Assembly (NCBI RefSeq): GCF_017487405.1
Contig: NZ_CP062222.1
Location: 3,915,501-3,979,500, forward strand
Reading direction: 5' to 3'
From: Brevundimonas goettingensis
GTDB lineage: Bacteria; Pseudomonadota; Alphaproteobacteria; Caulobacterales; Caulobacteraceae
Length of the DNA stretch: 64,000 nucleotides
This document shows, in pieces, positions 1-7,853 of this stretch. The position numbers and the translations under genes were made by a program. Each line of letters opens with the position of its first letter. The first letter of the stretch is position 1. The notes beneath the pieces were generated by a model. That model was not told where the DNA came from. It did no database searches and saw only the letters and a program-made list of their open reading frames with translations.

Positions 1-27
1 TCCGACGAGGACCGCAAGCTGATCTGA
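1..27 (+). CDS. 3' end of an upstream gene (partial)
   Basis: An open frame enters from the left edge and ends at TGA 25-27, giving the C-terminal residues SDEDRKLI. Too little is present to name the product. The frame is inferred only from the in-frame stop. Confidence 0.3.
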   Translation, partial: SDEDRKLI

Positions 28-104
28 GCCGCAATGACAAGGTCGCTTGACTCCTTACGGCGACGCTGTAAAACACCCTTGTCACAAAGACCGGGGTGCT
101 TGTC

Positions 105-545
105 ATGTCAACAGAAGGCCGGGTGTCGAAACATCCCTTGTCGCGCTACGGTCGGGTCATGGGCGCCTGCGCTCTCGCCGGCGGCGTCGCCGGAGCGGGC
201 TCGGCCATCGTCGGCCTGACCACGCCGGACGGAAGCTGGCTCGGCGCCGCCTTGGTCGCGGGCGTCGTGGCCATCGCCATGGGCATTGGTCTCTGGGCCA
301 GCCTCAAGTGGTGGCAAGGCCTCGATGAGGCGGCGCAGGAGGCGCACAAATGGGCCTGGTGGTGGGGCTCCACAGTCGGTCTGGCCGTCGCGGGCGTCCT
401 GTTCCTGACCCTGCTCTACGGCACGGGGCCGCAAGGGCAGGCCTCGGTCAAGGCCGGACTGATGATCGGCGCCGCCGTCGTTGTGGGCTGTCAGGTCGTC
501 GGCTATGGCGTCGCCTGGGCCTTCTGGTGGCTGAAGCGGCGGTGA
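105..545 (+). CDS. Small integral membrane protein, unknown function
   Basis: The product has about 146 residues and four predicted hydrophobic segments (roughly residues 17-40, 46-67, 85-108 and 117-140), so it should sit in the inner membrane. I place the start at ATG 105; an in-frame GTG at 96 is possible. The stop lies 4 nt before an XRE regulator gene, so the two are probably co-transcribed. I recognise no enzymatic motif. The hexamer CTTGTC occurs at 78-83 and again at 99-104, 21 nt apart, just upstream of or overlapping the start, and could be an operator for the neighbouring regulator. Confidence 0.75.
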   Translation: MSTEGRVSKHPLSRYGRVMGACALAGGVAGAGSAIVGLTTPDGSWLGAALVAGVVAIAMGIGLWASLKWWQGLDEAAQEAHKWAWWWGSTVGLAVAGVLFLTLLYGTGPQGQASVKAGLMIGAAVVVGCQVVGYGVAWAFWWLKRR

Positions 546-549
546 CCCG

Positions 550-738
550 ATGAACAACCGTCTCAAGGTCCTGCGCGCCGAGCGGAACTGGAGCCAGGCC
601 GATCTGGCCGAGCAGCTCGGTGTCTCGCGCCAGACCGTCAATGCGCTGGAGACGGGCCGCTACGACCCCTCCCTGCCGCTCGCCTTCAAGATCGCCCGGG
701 TCTTCGCCCAGCCCATCGAATCCATCTTTTCGGAGTGA
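550..738 (+). CDS. XRE-family HTH transcriptional regulator (short, YgzD-like)
   Basis: This 62-residue protein is almost entirely a Cro/C1-type helix-turn-helix: QADLAEQLGVSRQTVNALE is the HTH core and is followed by DPSLPLAFKIARVF. It has no ligand-binding domain, as is usual for small autoregulatory members of this family. It sits 4 nt after one membrane-protein gene and 4 nt before another, so the three genes look like one transcript. A closely similar regulator lies at the other end of the window (63750-63965), also behind a membrane-protein gene. The operator and target are unknown; local autoregulation is inferred. Confidence 0.9.
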   Translation: MNNRLKVLRAERNWSQADLAEQLGVSRQTVNALETGRYDPSLPLAFKIARVFAQPIESIFSE

Positions 739-742
739 GACC

Positions 743-1345
743 ATGAACAGCTCGCCCCCCACTTCCCGCTGGCCCACTCAACGCTCACCCGCGGTCCGTA
801 TCGCCGGTTTCCTCGTCCTCGGCCTGATCGGCGGCGCCGCCGGCCTCGGCATTGCTACCCTGAGCAAGCAGCTGAACACCGGCTGGGAGGACACCCTGGC
901 CCTCGGCGCCGGGGCCGCGCCCCTGGTCATGGCCGCGATCATCGCCCTGGGCCTGATCACCAAACGCGGCGCCGAGGTCATGAAGGGCTGCGGCGGGCTG
1001 CAGGTCCTGGTCATGCTGCTGGCCGGGGCGATGATGCTCCTGCCCATGGTCGGCGCCCGCATCGCCGCGCCGGAACTGGTCATGGCGGCGCTGGCCGTCA
1101 TGCTGGTGGTCCAGGCCGGCGCCAACCTCCTGCTCTGGCGCCGCGCCGACGAGATGTTGCGCCGGATCATGGCTGAAACCGCGACCCTGGCCTTCTGGAC
1201 CCTGCAGTCGGCCCTGTTCCTCTATGCCGCCGCCGAACGGCTCGGCCTGATTCAGGGCCTGACCGCCTGGGGCATGATGGGCATCCTGATGGGCGTCTAT
1301 TTCGTCGCCTCGGCCATCGCCGCCGCCCGCCGCGGCATTCACTGA
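743..1345 (+). CDS. Polytopic membrane protein, unknown function
   Basis: Starting at ATG 743, 4 nt after the XRE stop, the product has 200 residues and about six hydrophobic segments, beginning with AVRIAGFLVLGLIGGAAG near residue 17. The first 13 residues are polar and probably cytoplasmic. It contains a short positively charged loop (LLLWRRADEMLRRI) between the fourth and fifth segments. No known family is obvious. Together with the two genes before it, it forms a membrane-regulator-membrane cluster. Confidence 0.75.
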   Translation: MNSSPPTSRWPTQRSPAVRIAGFLVLGLIGGAAGLGIATLSKQLNTGWEDTLALGAGAAPLVMAAIIALGLITKRGAEVMKGCGGLQVLVMLLAGAMMLLPMVGARIAAPELVMAALAVMLVVQAGANLLLWRRADEMLRRIMAETATLAFWTLQSALFLYAAAERLGLIQGLTAWGMMGILMGVYFVASAIAAARRGIH

Positions 1346-1389
1346 CCCTTCCGCCATCGTCCTGCCCGAACCGACCCCAAGGATAAGCC

Positions 1390-2364
1390 ATGACCCTTCG
1401 CCAACCGCCGAAAGCCGCCCCGGTCGCCCGACTGGCGAAGCTGGCCGCCGGAACCGCTCTCGGCCTCGCCCTGGTTGCCGCCTTGCTCGCGCCCTGGGTC
1501 GGCAAGGCCCATGCCGAAGCCCCGGTCGCGCCGGTAGCGGTCGCCGCCGAGCCCGCGTCCAGCGCGGGCCCCGCCCTCTGGGTCGTCAAGGACGCGGATT
1601 CGACCATCTATCTGTTCGGCACGGTCCACGTTCTGCGCCCCAATACCCAGTGGGAATCGCCGGCGGTGACGGCGGCCTTCAACAGCGCCTCGGACATCTG
1701 GTTCGAGATTTCCAACCCCGACGACGTCGCCGCGATCGTTCCGCTGATCCAGCAGTACGGCGTCTCGCCCGCCACCCCCCTGTCCAGCCGGTTGACGGCC
1801 GAGGAGTTCAAACAGCTGGACTCCGCCGCCCGGGTGCTCGGCGTCTCCGGCGCCCAGATGGATATCTTCCGACCCTGGTACGCCGGCCTGACCCTGTCGC
1901 TCGCCCCGCTCAAGAAGGCCGGCTACGATCCCGCCTCGGGCGTTGAACTGACGCTCAAGGCCCGGGCCGAAGCGGAGGGCAAGCCGATCCACGGCTTCGA
2001 GACCATCGAGAAACAGGTGCTGCTCCTCGCCAACCTGCCTGAGGACATCCAGCTGGAGTTCCTGCGCTCGACGCTGAAGGACTATGACGACGCGTCGACC
2101 GAGCTGGACGCCATGGTCGACGCCTGGTCCTCGGGCGATGTGGCGCGGCTCAACAGCGTCACCAACCAGGACATGAAGGTCGAGGCCCCGGATATCTACA
2201 AGGCGCTTCTGACCGACAGGAACGTGGGTTTCGCCGACCAGATCCAGACGCTGCTGGCCGGTTCAGGCACGGCCTTCGTGGCGGTGGGCGCGGCGCACCT
2301 TGCTGGCGACGACAGTGTTCAGGCCATGCTGGAAGCGCGGGGCATCGAGGTCGAGCGGGAGTAG
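1390..2364 (+). CDS. TraB/GumN family protein, secreted or membrane-anchored
   Basis: The 324-residue protein has a long hydrophobic N-terminus (about residues 19-43, ending WVGKAHA), consistent with a signal peptide. The mature part shows TraB/GumN hallmarks: DSTIYLFGTVHVL near residues 66-78, a central helical region, and a C-terminal FVAVGAAHLAGDDS segment. The paired GTxH and GAxHL motifs are the conserved family residues, and members are suggested to be metal-dependent proteases or to act in envelope biology. It lies 44 nt after the preceding membrane-protein gene on the same strand. The substrate cannot be deduced. Confidence 0.85.
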   Translation: MTLRQPPKAAPVARLAKLAAGTALGLALVAALLAPWVGKAHAEAPVAPVAVAAEPASSAGPALWVVKDADSTIYLFGTVHVLRPNTQWESPAVTAAFNSASDIWFEISNPDDVAAIVPLIQQYGVSPATPLSSRLTAEEFKQLDSAARVLGVSGAQMDIFRPWYAGLTLSLAPLKKAGYDPASGVELTLKARAEAEGKPIHGFETIEKQVLLLANLPEDIQLEFLRSTLKDYDDASTELDAMVDAWSSGDVARLNSVTNQDMKVEAPDIYKALLTDRNVGFADQIQTLLAGSGTAFVAVGAAHLAGDDSVQAMLEARGIEVERE

Positions 2365-2374
2365 GTCGCCGGGC

Positions 2375-2491
2375 TCAGAACCAGATGTCGAACCGATGCA
2401 GGATGGCGTTGGCGACAGCGATGATGATCAGCCAGCCGGCGATGGACACCGGCATGGCGAACACCATCCCTCTCGCCGCGCGACCGTCCAT
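2375..2491 (-). CDS. Small membrane peptide, 38 residues
   Basis: On the minus strand an ATG at 2491-2489 opens a 38-residue frame ending at TGA 2377-2375. A strong Shine-Dalgarno (GGGGAGG, plus-strand 2500-2506) sits 8 nt upstream, which is the main support. The peptide starts MDGRAARGMVFAMPVS, has one hydrophobic segment (IAGWLIIIAVANAIL), and ends HRFDIWF. It would be a single-pass inner-membrane peptide. It is convergent with the TraB/GumN gene, 10 nt away. I recognise no named family; function unknown. Confidence 0.55.
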   Translation of the reverse strand: MDGRAARGMVFAMPVSIAGWLIIIAVANAILHRFDIWF

Positions 2492-2702
2492 GCTGTTCGC
2501 CTCCCCTTGCCGGTGGGTCCCGGTGCGCCGGTTGGTTCCGACATGTAAGGCATAGCTTGGACGCGCCTGCAGCGCTTCCTAACTTTGGTGCGGGTCACGC
2601 GAACACGGTTCGTGATCGGCCGCCCGGTTGACCCGCCGCTGAAATCCGGGAACGGTCGGCCGTCCTGCCGGCCTTTGTCAGGGACGATCCGAGGATTGCC
2701 CG

Positions 2703-4373
2703 ATGCCAGAGACTGAACCCCCGCCCGAACCCGAGACCGACACTCGCTACGCCCAGAGGTTTCCGGTGCTGGAGCCGGCCGCCGTCGAGACGGCGCGGCG
2801 GTTCATCAGCGATCAGCCCCGGCGGTTCGCGCCCGGTGAGATCGTGTTCGCGCTGGGGGAGATGGGCAGTCCCGTCTGGTTGGTGCTGGAAGGGGCGATC
2901 GACGTGGTGCGCCGCGACGGTCTCGGACACGAGCAGGCGGTCGTGTCCCACCGCCCGGGCCAGTTCTCGGGCGAGGTCAGCCAGCTGGCAGGCCGCGCGT
3001 CTCTGGCCGAGGGCCGGGCCGGCCCCGAAGGCTGCACCGCCGCTCCCATCGACGCGGCCCATCTGCGCGCCCTGATGATCGGCTCGGCCGAGGTGGGGGA
3101 GGTCGTCATGCGCGCGCTGATCCTGCGTCGCGTCGGCCTGATCGAGAGCGGAGCTGCGGGTTCGATCCTGGTCGGCCATCCCGGCGACGCGAATCTTCGG
3201 AGCCTGCAGGGCTTCCTGACCCGCAACGGCTATCCCAACACCCTGCTGGACGCCGACAGCGACGCCGAGGGTCGGGCGGTGGTCGAGCGTCTGGGCGTCC
3301 AGCCGGACGAACTGCCGCTGATGGTCTGTCCCAACGGCACGGTGCTGAAGCGCCCGACCGAGGCCGAGGCCGCCCTCTGCCTGGGCATGACGCCGGAGCT
3401 GGATCCGGACACGGTCTATGACGTCACCGTGGTCGGGGCGGGCCCGGCCGGTCTGGCGACGGCCGTCTATGCCGCCTCGGAGGGGCTGTCGGTCCTGGTG
3501 CTGGACCAGCGCGCCATCGGCGGGCAGGCGGGGGCCTCGTCGCGGATCGAGAACTACCTCGGCTTCCCGACGGGCATCTCGGGTCAGGCGCTTGCCGGCC
3601 GCGCCTATAACCAGGCCCTGAAGTTCGGCGCCGAACTGGCCATTCCGATGGAGGTGGCGCGGCTGGACTGCGCGGCCGAGGGCGCGGGCCTGCCGCACCG
3701 ACTGGAACTGACCAGTGGGGAGACCGTCCAGACCCGCGCCGTGGTCGTGGCCTCCGGCGCGCGCTACCGCCGCCCCGGGATCGAGAACCTCAGTCCGTTC
3801 GAAGGCTCGGGGGTCTCCTACTGGGCCTCGCCGGTCGAGGCGCGGCTGTGCGCGGGCGAAGAGGTCGCCCTTGTTGGCGGCGGCAACTCCGCCGGTCAGG
3901 CCGTGGTCTTCCTGGCCTCGAAGGTGAAGGCGCTCAACCTCGTGGTGCGCGGGCCGGGACTGGAGGCCTCGATGTCGAAATACCTGATCGACCGGATCGC
4001 CGCCTTGCCCAATGTCCGCATCCACACCCACACCGAGATCACGGCCCTGGAGGGGGACGGCGACACCGGCCTGACCGGGGCGGTCTTCCGCGACCGGCGC
4101 TCGGGCGAGACCCACCTCTGCCCCATGCGGCACCTGTTCCTGTTCGTCGGCGCTGATCCGAACGCCGACTGGCTGGCGCAGTGCGTGGCCTTGGACGACA
4201 AGGGCTTCGTCGAGACGGGCCGGTCGTCCCTGTCGCTGCAGACCGACAGCCCGGGCATCTTCGCCATCGGCGACGTCCGGGCCGGCTCGACCAAGCGGGT
4301 CGCTGCTGCGGTGGGCGAGGGCGCGGCCGTGGTCAGCCAGATCCACCAGTATCTGGCGTCGCTTGAGGCTTGA
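2703..4373 (+). CDS. Cyclic-nucleotide-binding domain fused to thioredoxin-reductase-like FAD oxidoreductase
   Basis: The 556-residue protein has three parts. Residues about 20-135 resemble a CRP-type cNMP-binding beta-roll (FAPGEIVFALGEMGSPVWLV). Residues about 160-225 look like a small thioredoxin/glutaredoxin-like linker. Residues 240-556 are a thioredoxin-reductase-type flavoprotein with FAD motif VTVVGAGPAGLATAVY, NADPH motif VALVGGGNSAGQAV near 388 and C-terminal FAIGDVRAGSTKR near 519. The redox CxxC expected after the second SY is absent: the sequence reads WASP instead. Classical thioredoxin reduction is therefore unlikely; an NAD(P)H oxidoreductase sensing a nucleotide or redox signal is an inference. 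It is an isolated gene upstream of tRNA-Gly. Confidence 0.88.
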   Translation: MPETEPPPEPETDTRYAQRFPVLEPAAVETARRFISDQPRRFAPGEIVFALGEMGSPVWLVLEGAIDVVRRDGLGHEQAVVSHRPGQFSGEVSQLAGRASLAEGRAGPEGCTAAPIDAAHLRALMIGSAEVGEVVMRALILRRVGLIESGAAGSILVGHPGDANLRSLQGFLTRNGYPNTLLDADSDAEGRAVVERLGVQPDELPLMVCPNGTVLKRPTEAEAALCLGMTPELDPDTVYDVTVVGAGPAGLATAVYAASEGLSVLVLDQRAIGGQAGASSRIENYLGFPTGISGQALAGRAYNQALKFGAELAIPMEVARLDCAAEGAGLPHRLELTSGETVQTRAVVVASGARYRRPGIENLSPFEGSGVSYWASPVEARLCAGEEVALVGGGNSAGQAVVFLASKVKALNLVVRGPGLEASMSKYLIDRIAALPNVRIHTHTEITALEGDGDTGLTGAVFRDRRSGETHLCPMRHLFLFVGADPNADWLAQCVALDDKGFVETGRSSLSLQTDSPGIFAIGDVRAGSTKRVAAAVGEGAAVVSQIHQYLASLEA

Positions 4374-4386
4374 TCTGAAAGGAAGC

Positions 4387-4460
4387 TGGAGCGGGCAGCG
4401 GGAATCGAACCCGCACGAAAAGCTTGGGAAGCTTTCAGGCTACCACTACATCATGCCCGC
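4387..4460 (-). tRNA. tRNA-Gly (anticodon CCC)
   Basis: The minus strand folds as a complete 74-nt tRNA including an encoded CCA. The acceptor stem is GCGGGCA/TGCCCGC. The anticodon stem AAAGC/GCTTT closes the loop TTCCCAA, giving anticodon CCC, which reads GGG glycine codons. The T arm is GCGGG-TTCGATT-CCCGC. It lies between the flavoprotein gene (plus strand) and gshA (minus strand) with no sign of an integrated element at its 3' end. Confidence 0.97.
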
Positions 4461-4514
4461 GGAAGCGAGGCGCAAACTAGCGATTACGACGGCGGGCTCA
4501 AGCCCTGATCGGCA

Positions 4515-5876
4515 TCAGTAGGCGAAGTCGCGGTAGATGCGGCTGACGTCGCCCTGCCATTCGCCGTGATACAGGGCCAGGAGGCGGTCGGCGGGGGTAA
4601 GCCCAGAGTCCGCGATCTCTTCCAGCTCGGCCAGGTAGCCGCGCTCATCGACCATGCCGCCGGACAGTTTGTTGCGGGCCTTGAGGCCGGCGGAGGCGAT
4701 TGCGACCATGTCGACCGCTATGTCGCGCACCGAGCGGCCGGCGACCTCGGCCTTGAGGCCCAGGCGGGTCACGTCGCGGCGCAGGCGTTCGTGGTCGGCG
4801 ATGTCCCAGTCCTTGCACAGATCCCAGGCGGCGGCGAGCGAGGGGGCGTCGTAGAAGATGCCCGTCCACAAGGCAGGGAGAGCGCAGATGCGGCTCCACG
4901 GCCCGCCGTCGGCGCCGCGCATCTCGAGATAGGACTTCAGCCGCACCTCGGGGAAGAGGGTGGTCAGGTGGTCGTTCCAGTCCTTGATCGTCGGCAGCTC
5001 GCCGGGCAGGGCCGGCAGTTCGCCCTTCAGGAAGTCGCGGAACGACTGGCCCGAGGCGTCGATGTACTTCCCGTCGCGCTTGGCGAAATACATCGGGGTG
5101 TCGAGCGCATAGTCGGCATAGCGTTCGAAGCCGAAACCGTCCTGGAAGACGAAGTCGATCATTCCGGTGCGGTCGGGATCCGTGTCGGTCCAGACATTGG
5201 CGCGCGCCGACAGGAAGCCACTGGGCTTGCCCTCGATAAAGGGCGAACAGGCGAACAGGGCGGTGGCGATGGGCTGCAGCGCCAGGGAGGTGCGGAACTT
5301 GGCGACCATGTCGGCTTCGTCGGAGAAGTCGAGATTGGCCTGGATGGTGCAGGTGCGCAGCATCATATCGAGGCCGAGCTTGCCCCTCTTCGGCATATAG
5401 GACCGCATGATGTCATAACGGCCCTTGGGCATGACCGGCACGTCCTCGCGGGTCCACATCGGATCGAAACCGGCGCCCAGGAAGCCGAGGTTGATCTGGT
5501 CGGCGACCTGTTTGACCTCCATCAGGTGCTGGCCGGTCTCGTTACAGATGTCGTGCATGGTCAGCAGCGGGGCTCCTGACAGTTCGAACTGGCCGCCCGG
5601 CTCCAATGACACCGAGGCCGAGAAGCCCTCGGCGTTCTTGCGCTCAAGCGCGATCAGATGGCCGCCTTCCTCGACGGGGCTCCAGCCGAAGCGCTGCAGG
5701 CCGGTCAACATGGCGTGGATGCCGCCCGGACCCTCATAGGCCGGACGGCGCAGGGTCGAGCGGTCGAAGCCGAATTTCTCGTGCTCGGCGCCCACGCGCC
5801 ACTGGTCCTTGGGCTTGGCGCCGTCGGCCATGACGGCGATCAGCTGGTCTTTGGTCAGCGGCTCGGAAGCAGACAT
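4515..5876 (-). CDS. gshA: Glutamate--cysteine ligase
   Basis: The 453-residue protein belongs to the plant/alphaproteobacterial type of glutamate-cysteine ligase, which makes gamma-glutamylcysteine, the first step of glutathione synthesis, in the cytoplasm. Supporting motifs are WRVGAEHEKFGF near residue 26, the central block MRTCTIQANLDFSDE, and LKSYLEMRGADGGPWSRIC in the C-terminal third. Length matches the family (about 450). It starts at ATG 5876 and is transcribed towards tRNA-Gly. Glutathione is relevant here because the arsenate reductase at 35.7-36.1 kb is of the glutaredoxin-coupled type. Confidence 0.95.
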   Translation of the reverse strand: MSASEPLTKDQLIAVMADGAKPKDQWRVGAEHEKFGFDRSTLRRPAYEGPGGIHAMLTGLQRFGWSPVEEGGHLIALERKNAEGFSASVSLEPGGQFELSGAPLLTMHDICNETGQHLMEVKQVADQINLGFLGAGFDPMWTREDVPVMPKGRYDIMRSYMPKRGKLGLDMMLRTCTIQANLDFSDEADMVAKFRTSLALQPIATALFACSPFIEGKPSGFLSARANVWTDTDPDRTGMIDFVFQDGFGFERYADYALDTPMYFAKRDGKYIDASGQSFRDFLKGELPALPGELPTIKDWNDHLTTLFPEVRLKSYLEMRGADGGPWSRICALPALWTGIFYDAPSLAAAWDLCKDWDIADHERLRRDVTRLGLKAEVAGRSVRDIAVDMVAIASAGLKARNKLSGGMVDERGYLAELEEIADSGLTPADRLLALYHGEWQGDVSRIYRDFAY

Positions 5877-6066
5877 GCATATCCCCTCGACGCCGCTGAA
5901 CGCGCAACGCCTGTCGCGGCTAGATGGGCGGGAATACGGTCCCGCTCAAGGGGGCAGAGCGAGATGGCCGGATATTGATCGGGAAGTGGATTTCGGGGGC
6001 GTTGCGGCCCGGCGCCGCTGCTGCTTTGCTCCTGACCCTGGAACGGCATCGGGACGGGACAAGGTC

Positions 6067-6654
6067 ATGGGACGCGAGGCGGTGACGACGGCGACCTATG
6101 ACGGGCGCACCGATGAGGCGAAGGTCCTGCTGGAGAACCAGGGCGTCATCCTGCGTGCGCCCTTCTCCCTGACCATCCCGCGCGACGGGATCAGCCATCT
6201 GGCGGTCGAGGGCGAGGCCCTGACCGGACAGGGGCCGCGCGGGCCGTTCGAACTGATGCTGGGCGCGGTCGAGGCCGGGAAGTGGAAGACGGCGCTGGAG
6301 AAGCCCCTGCCGACCCTGGCGGAGAAACTGGGTCTGAAGCCGGACGTCACGGTCTGGACGGCGGGCGATGTCGGCGCGCCGGAGCTGGCGGGTGCTCTGG
6401 AAGGCGTCGAGCGCGCCGAAGTCGATGAGGCCACGCTGTTGATCGTTCATGTCGCCAACGAGGCCGGGCTGACCGAGGCCCTCGCCGCCTCGGCGGGATC
6501 GGCCGCGCCGGTCTGGGTGATGCACGGCAAAGGCAAGGCGGCGGCCTTCGGCGAGGGGCAGGTTAGGGTCCTGATGCGCGAACGGGGCTTCATCGACACC
6601 AAGGCCAGCGCGGTCTCGGACGTCTTGTCTGCGACCCGATACGTGAAACGCTAA
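6067..6654 (+). CDS. DUF3052-like protein, unknown function
   Basis: Starting at ATG 6067, with AAGG 4 nt upstream, the product has 195 residues. The first half (EAKVLLENQGVILRAPFSLTI) looks like a small beta-rich domain. The second half ends APVWVMHGKGK...RERGFIDTKASAVS...SATRYVKR, a pattern that resembles the end of DUF3052 proteins (a GxxDxK step followed by a basic C-terminus). This assignment rests on motif memory only. The stop overlaps the rsmE stop by 4 nt in convergent orientation. No signal peptide or membrane segment is seen. Confidence 0.7.
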   Translation: MGREAVTTATYDGRTDEAKVLLENQGVILRAPFSLTIPRDGISHLAVEGEALTGQGPRGPFELMLGAVEAGKWKTALEKPLPTLAEKLGLKPDVTVWTAGDVGAPELAGALEGVERAEVDEATLLIVHVANEAGLTEALAASAGSAAPVWVMHGKGKAAAFGEGQVRVLMRERGFIDTKASAVSDVLSATRYVKR

Positions 6655-7370
6655 CGCTCCCAGTCGCCGACGGCGGCCTGCCACAGGGTCATGGCGGCGA
6701 TGGCGGCGGTGTCGGCGCGCAGGATGCGTGGGCCGAGCGATACCGCTGTGGTGAAGGGCAGGGACCGCAGCCGCTCGCCTTCTTCGGGCGAGAAGCCGCC
6801 CTCAGGCCCGATCAATATGGCCCAGGGGCCGGGACCCGCCGCCGTCAGGGCGGGGATGGCCGGGGCGCCGCCGGTCTCGTCGCAGAACATCAGCTTCCGG
6901 GCCGGATCCCAGCCGTCGAGAATGGCTTCCAGCTTCATCGGATCATCGACCGGGGGCACGTCCAGCCGTCCGGTCTGTTCGGCCGCCTCCTCGGCGATAG
7001 CGTCAAGCCGGTCCAAGCGCACCCTGTCGACGTTTGTGCGCCGCGTGACGGTCAGCCGCACCCGGGCGGCTCCGAGTTCGGCCGCCTTCTCCACGATGGT
7101 CTCGACCCGGGCCTTCTTGACCATGGCGACGATCAGTTCGAGGTCGGGCGTGACCGTCTGCGCCCGCGCCCGTTCCTCGCATTTCAGGATGACGCCGCGC
7201 TTGTGCGTCTCTGCGACGCTGGCCCGCCACTCGCCGTCGCGGCCGTTGAAGACCAGCAGTTCATCGCCCCGGGACAGGCGCATGACATTGGTCAGATAGC
7301 GCGACTGGTCCAGCGTCGGGGCGACGGCGGCGTTGGCGGAGAGGTCGGAGGTGACGTGGAGGCGGATCAT
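6651..7370 (-). CDS. rsmE: 16S rRNA (uracil(1498)-N(3))-methyltransferase
   Basis: The 239-residue protein matches RsmE, a SPOUT-class enzyme that methylates U1498 of 16S rRNA using S-adenosylmethionine. The N-terminus MIRLHVTSDL and the PUA-like region (YLTNVMRLSRGDELLVFNGRDGEW split over residues 26-50) are typical. The C-terminal knot carries LIGPEGGFSPEE and LGPRILRADTAAIAAM, which bind SAM. Length is normal for the family. It is transcribed from 7370 and is followed in convergent orientation by the DUF3052-like gene. Confidence 0.95.
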   Translation of the reverse strand: MIRLHVTSDLSANAAVAPTLDQSRYLTNVMRLSRGDELLVFNGRDGEWRASVAETHKRGVILKCEERARAQTVTPDLELIVAMVKKARVETIVEKAAELGAARVRLTVTRRTNVDRVRLDRLDAIAEEAAEQTGRLDVPPVDDPMKLEAILDGWDPARKLMFCDETGGAPAIPALTAAGPGPWAILIGPEGGFSPEEGERLRSLPFTTAVSLGPRILRADTAAIAAMTLWQAAVGDWER

Positions 7371-7389
7371 GTCGCGCTTATTAGCCGCC

Positions 7390-7812
7390 TCAGCCGAAGC
7401 TCACCACCATGCCGGTGACGAGGATGATGCCGAGAGCGGCCGCGATACTGGTCGTCCAGCCCGTGCCCTTCGAGCGCGACCAGCCGCTGAGGCCGAGGCT
7501 GATCAGAAGGGCATAGAGGCCCAGGACGAAACCGATCGACATGACCACCTGGGCGAAGCCAGCGGAGCCGACCCGTCCCGCCGGGCCGTCCGGATGCAGG
7601 GCCGCCACCGTGGCGGTCGACCCGACCACGGCGACGATGAAGGCCACCGAGGAGGTGACCGAAAACCCGATGGCCAGCGACCCGGTCCGGCCCTTGACGT
7701 TCAGGGCCAGCAGGGTCCCCAGAAACGTCGCCGCGAACCCGCCGAGAAAGGCGCTCAGGCCTCCGGTCTGGGCGGCGATGGCGGAGAGGTACACGGGGGA
7801 CAGGGGTTCCAT
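7390..7812 (-). CDS. Four-helix membrane protein, unknown function
   Basis: The 140-residue protein has four hydrophobic stretches (about residues 17-40, 45-70, 82-108 and 118-138) and a short polar N-terminus (MEPLSPVYLSAIAAQTGG). It is probably an inner-membrane protein. It lies 19 nt upstream of rsmE on the same strand and could share its transcript. No family is recognised. Confidence 0.7.
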   Translation of the reverse strand: MEPLSPVYLSAIAAQTGGLSAFLGGFAATFLGTLLALNVKGRTGSLAIGFSVTSSVAFIVAVVGSTATVAALHPDGPAGRVGSAGFAQVVMSIGFVLGLYALLISLGLSGWSRSKGTGWTTSIAAALGIILVTGMVVSFG

Positions 7813-7853
7813 GTCGGCAAGCTAGACGGGAAAGGGGAGCCTGATCACCCCCA

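Noticed and set aside
4387..4460. tRNA-Gly as an attachment site for an integrated element
   Set aside because: No integrase gene, no repeated tRNA 3' end and no composition change is seen on either side.
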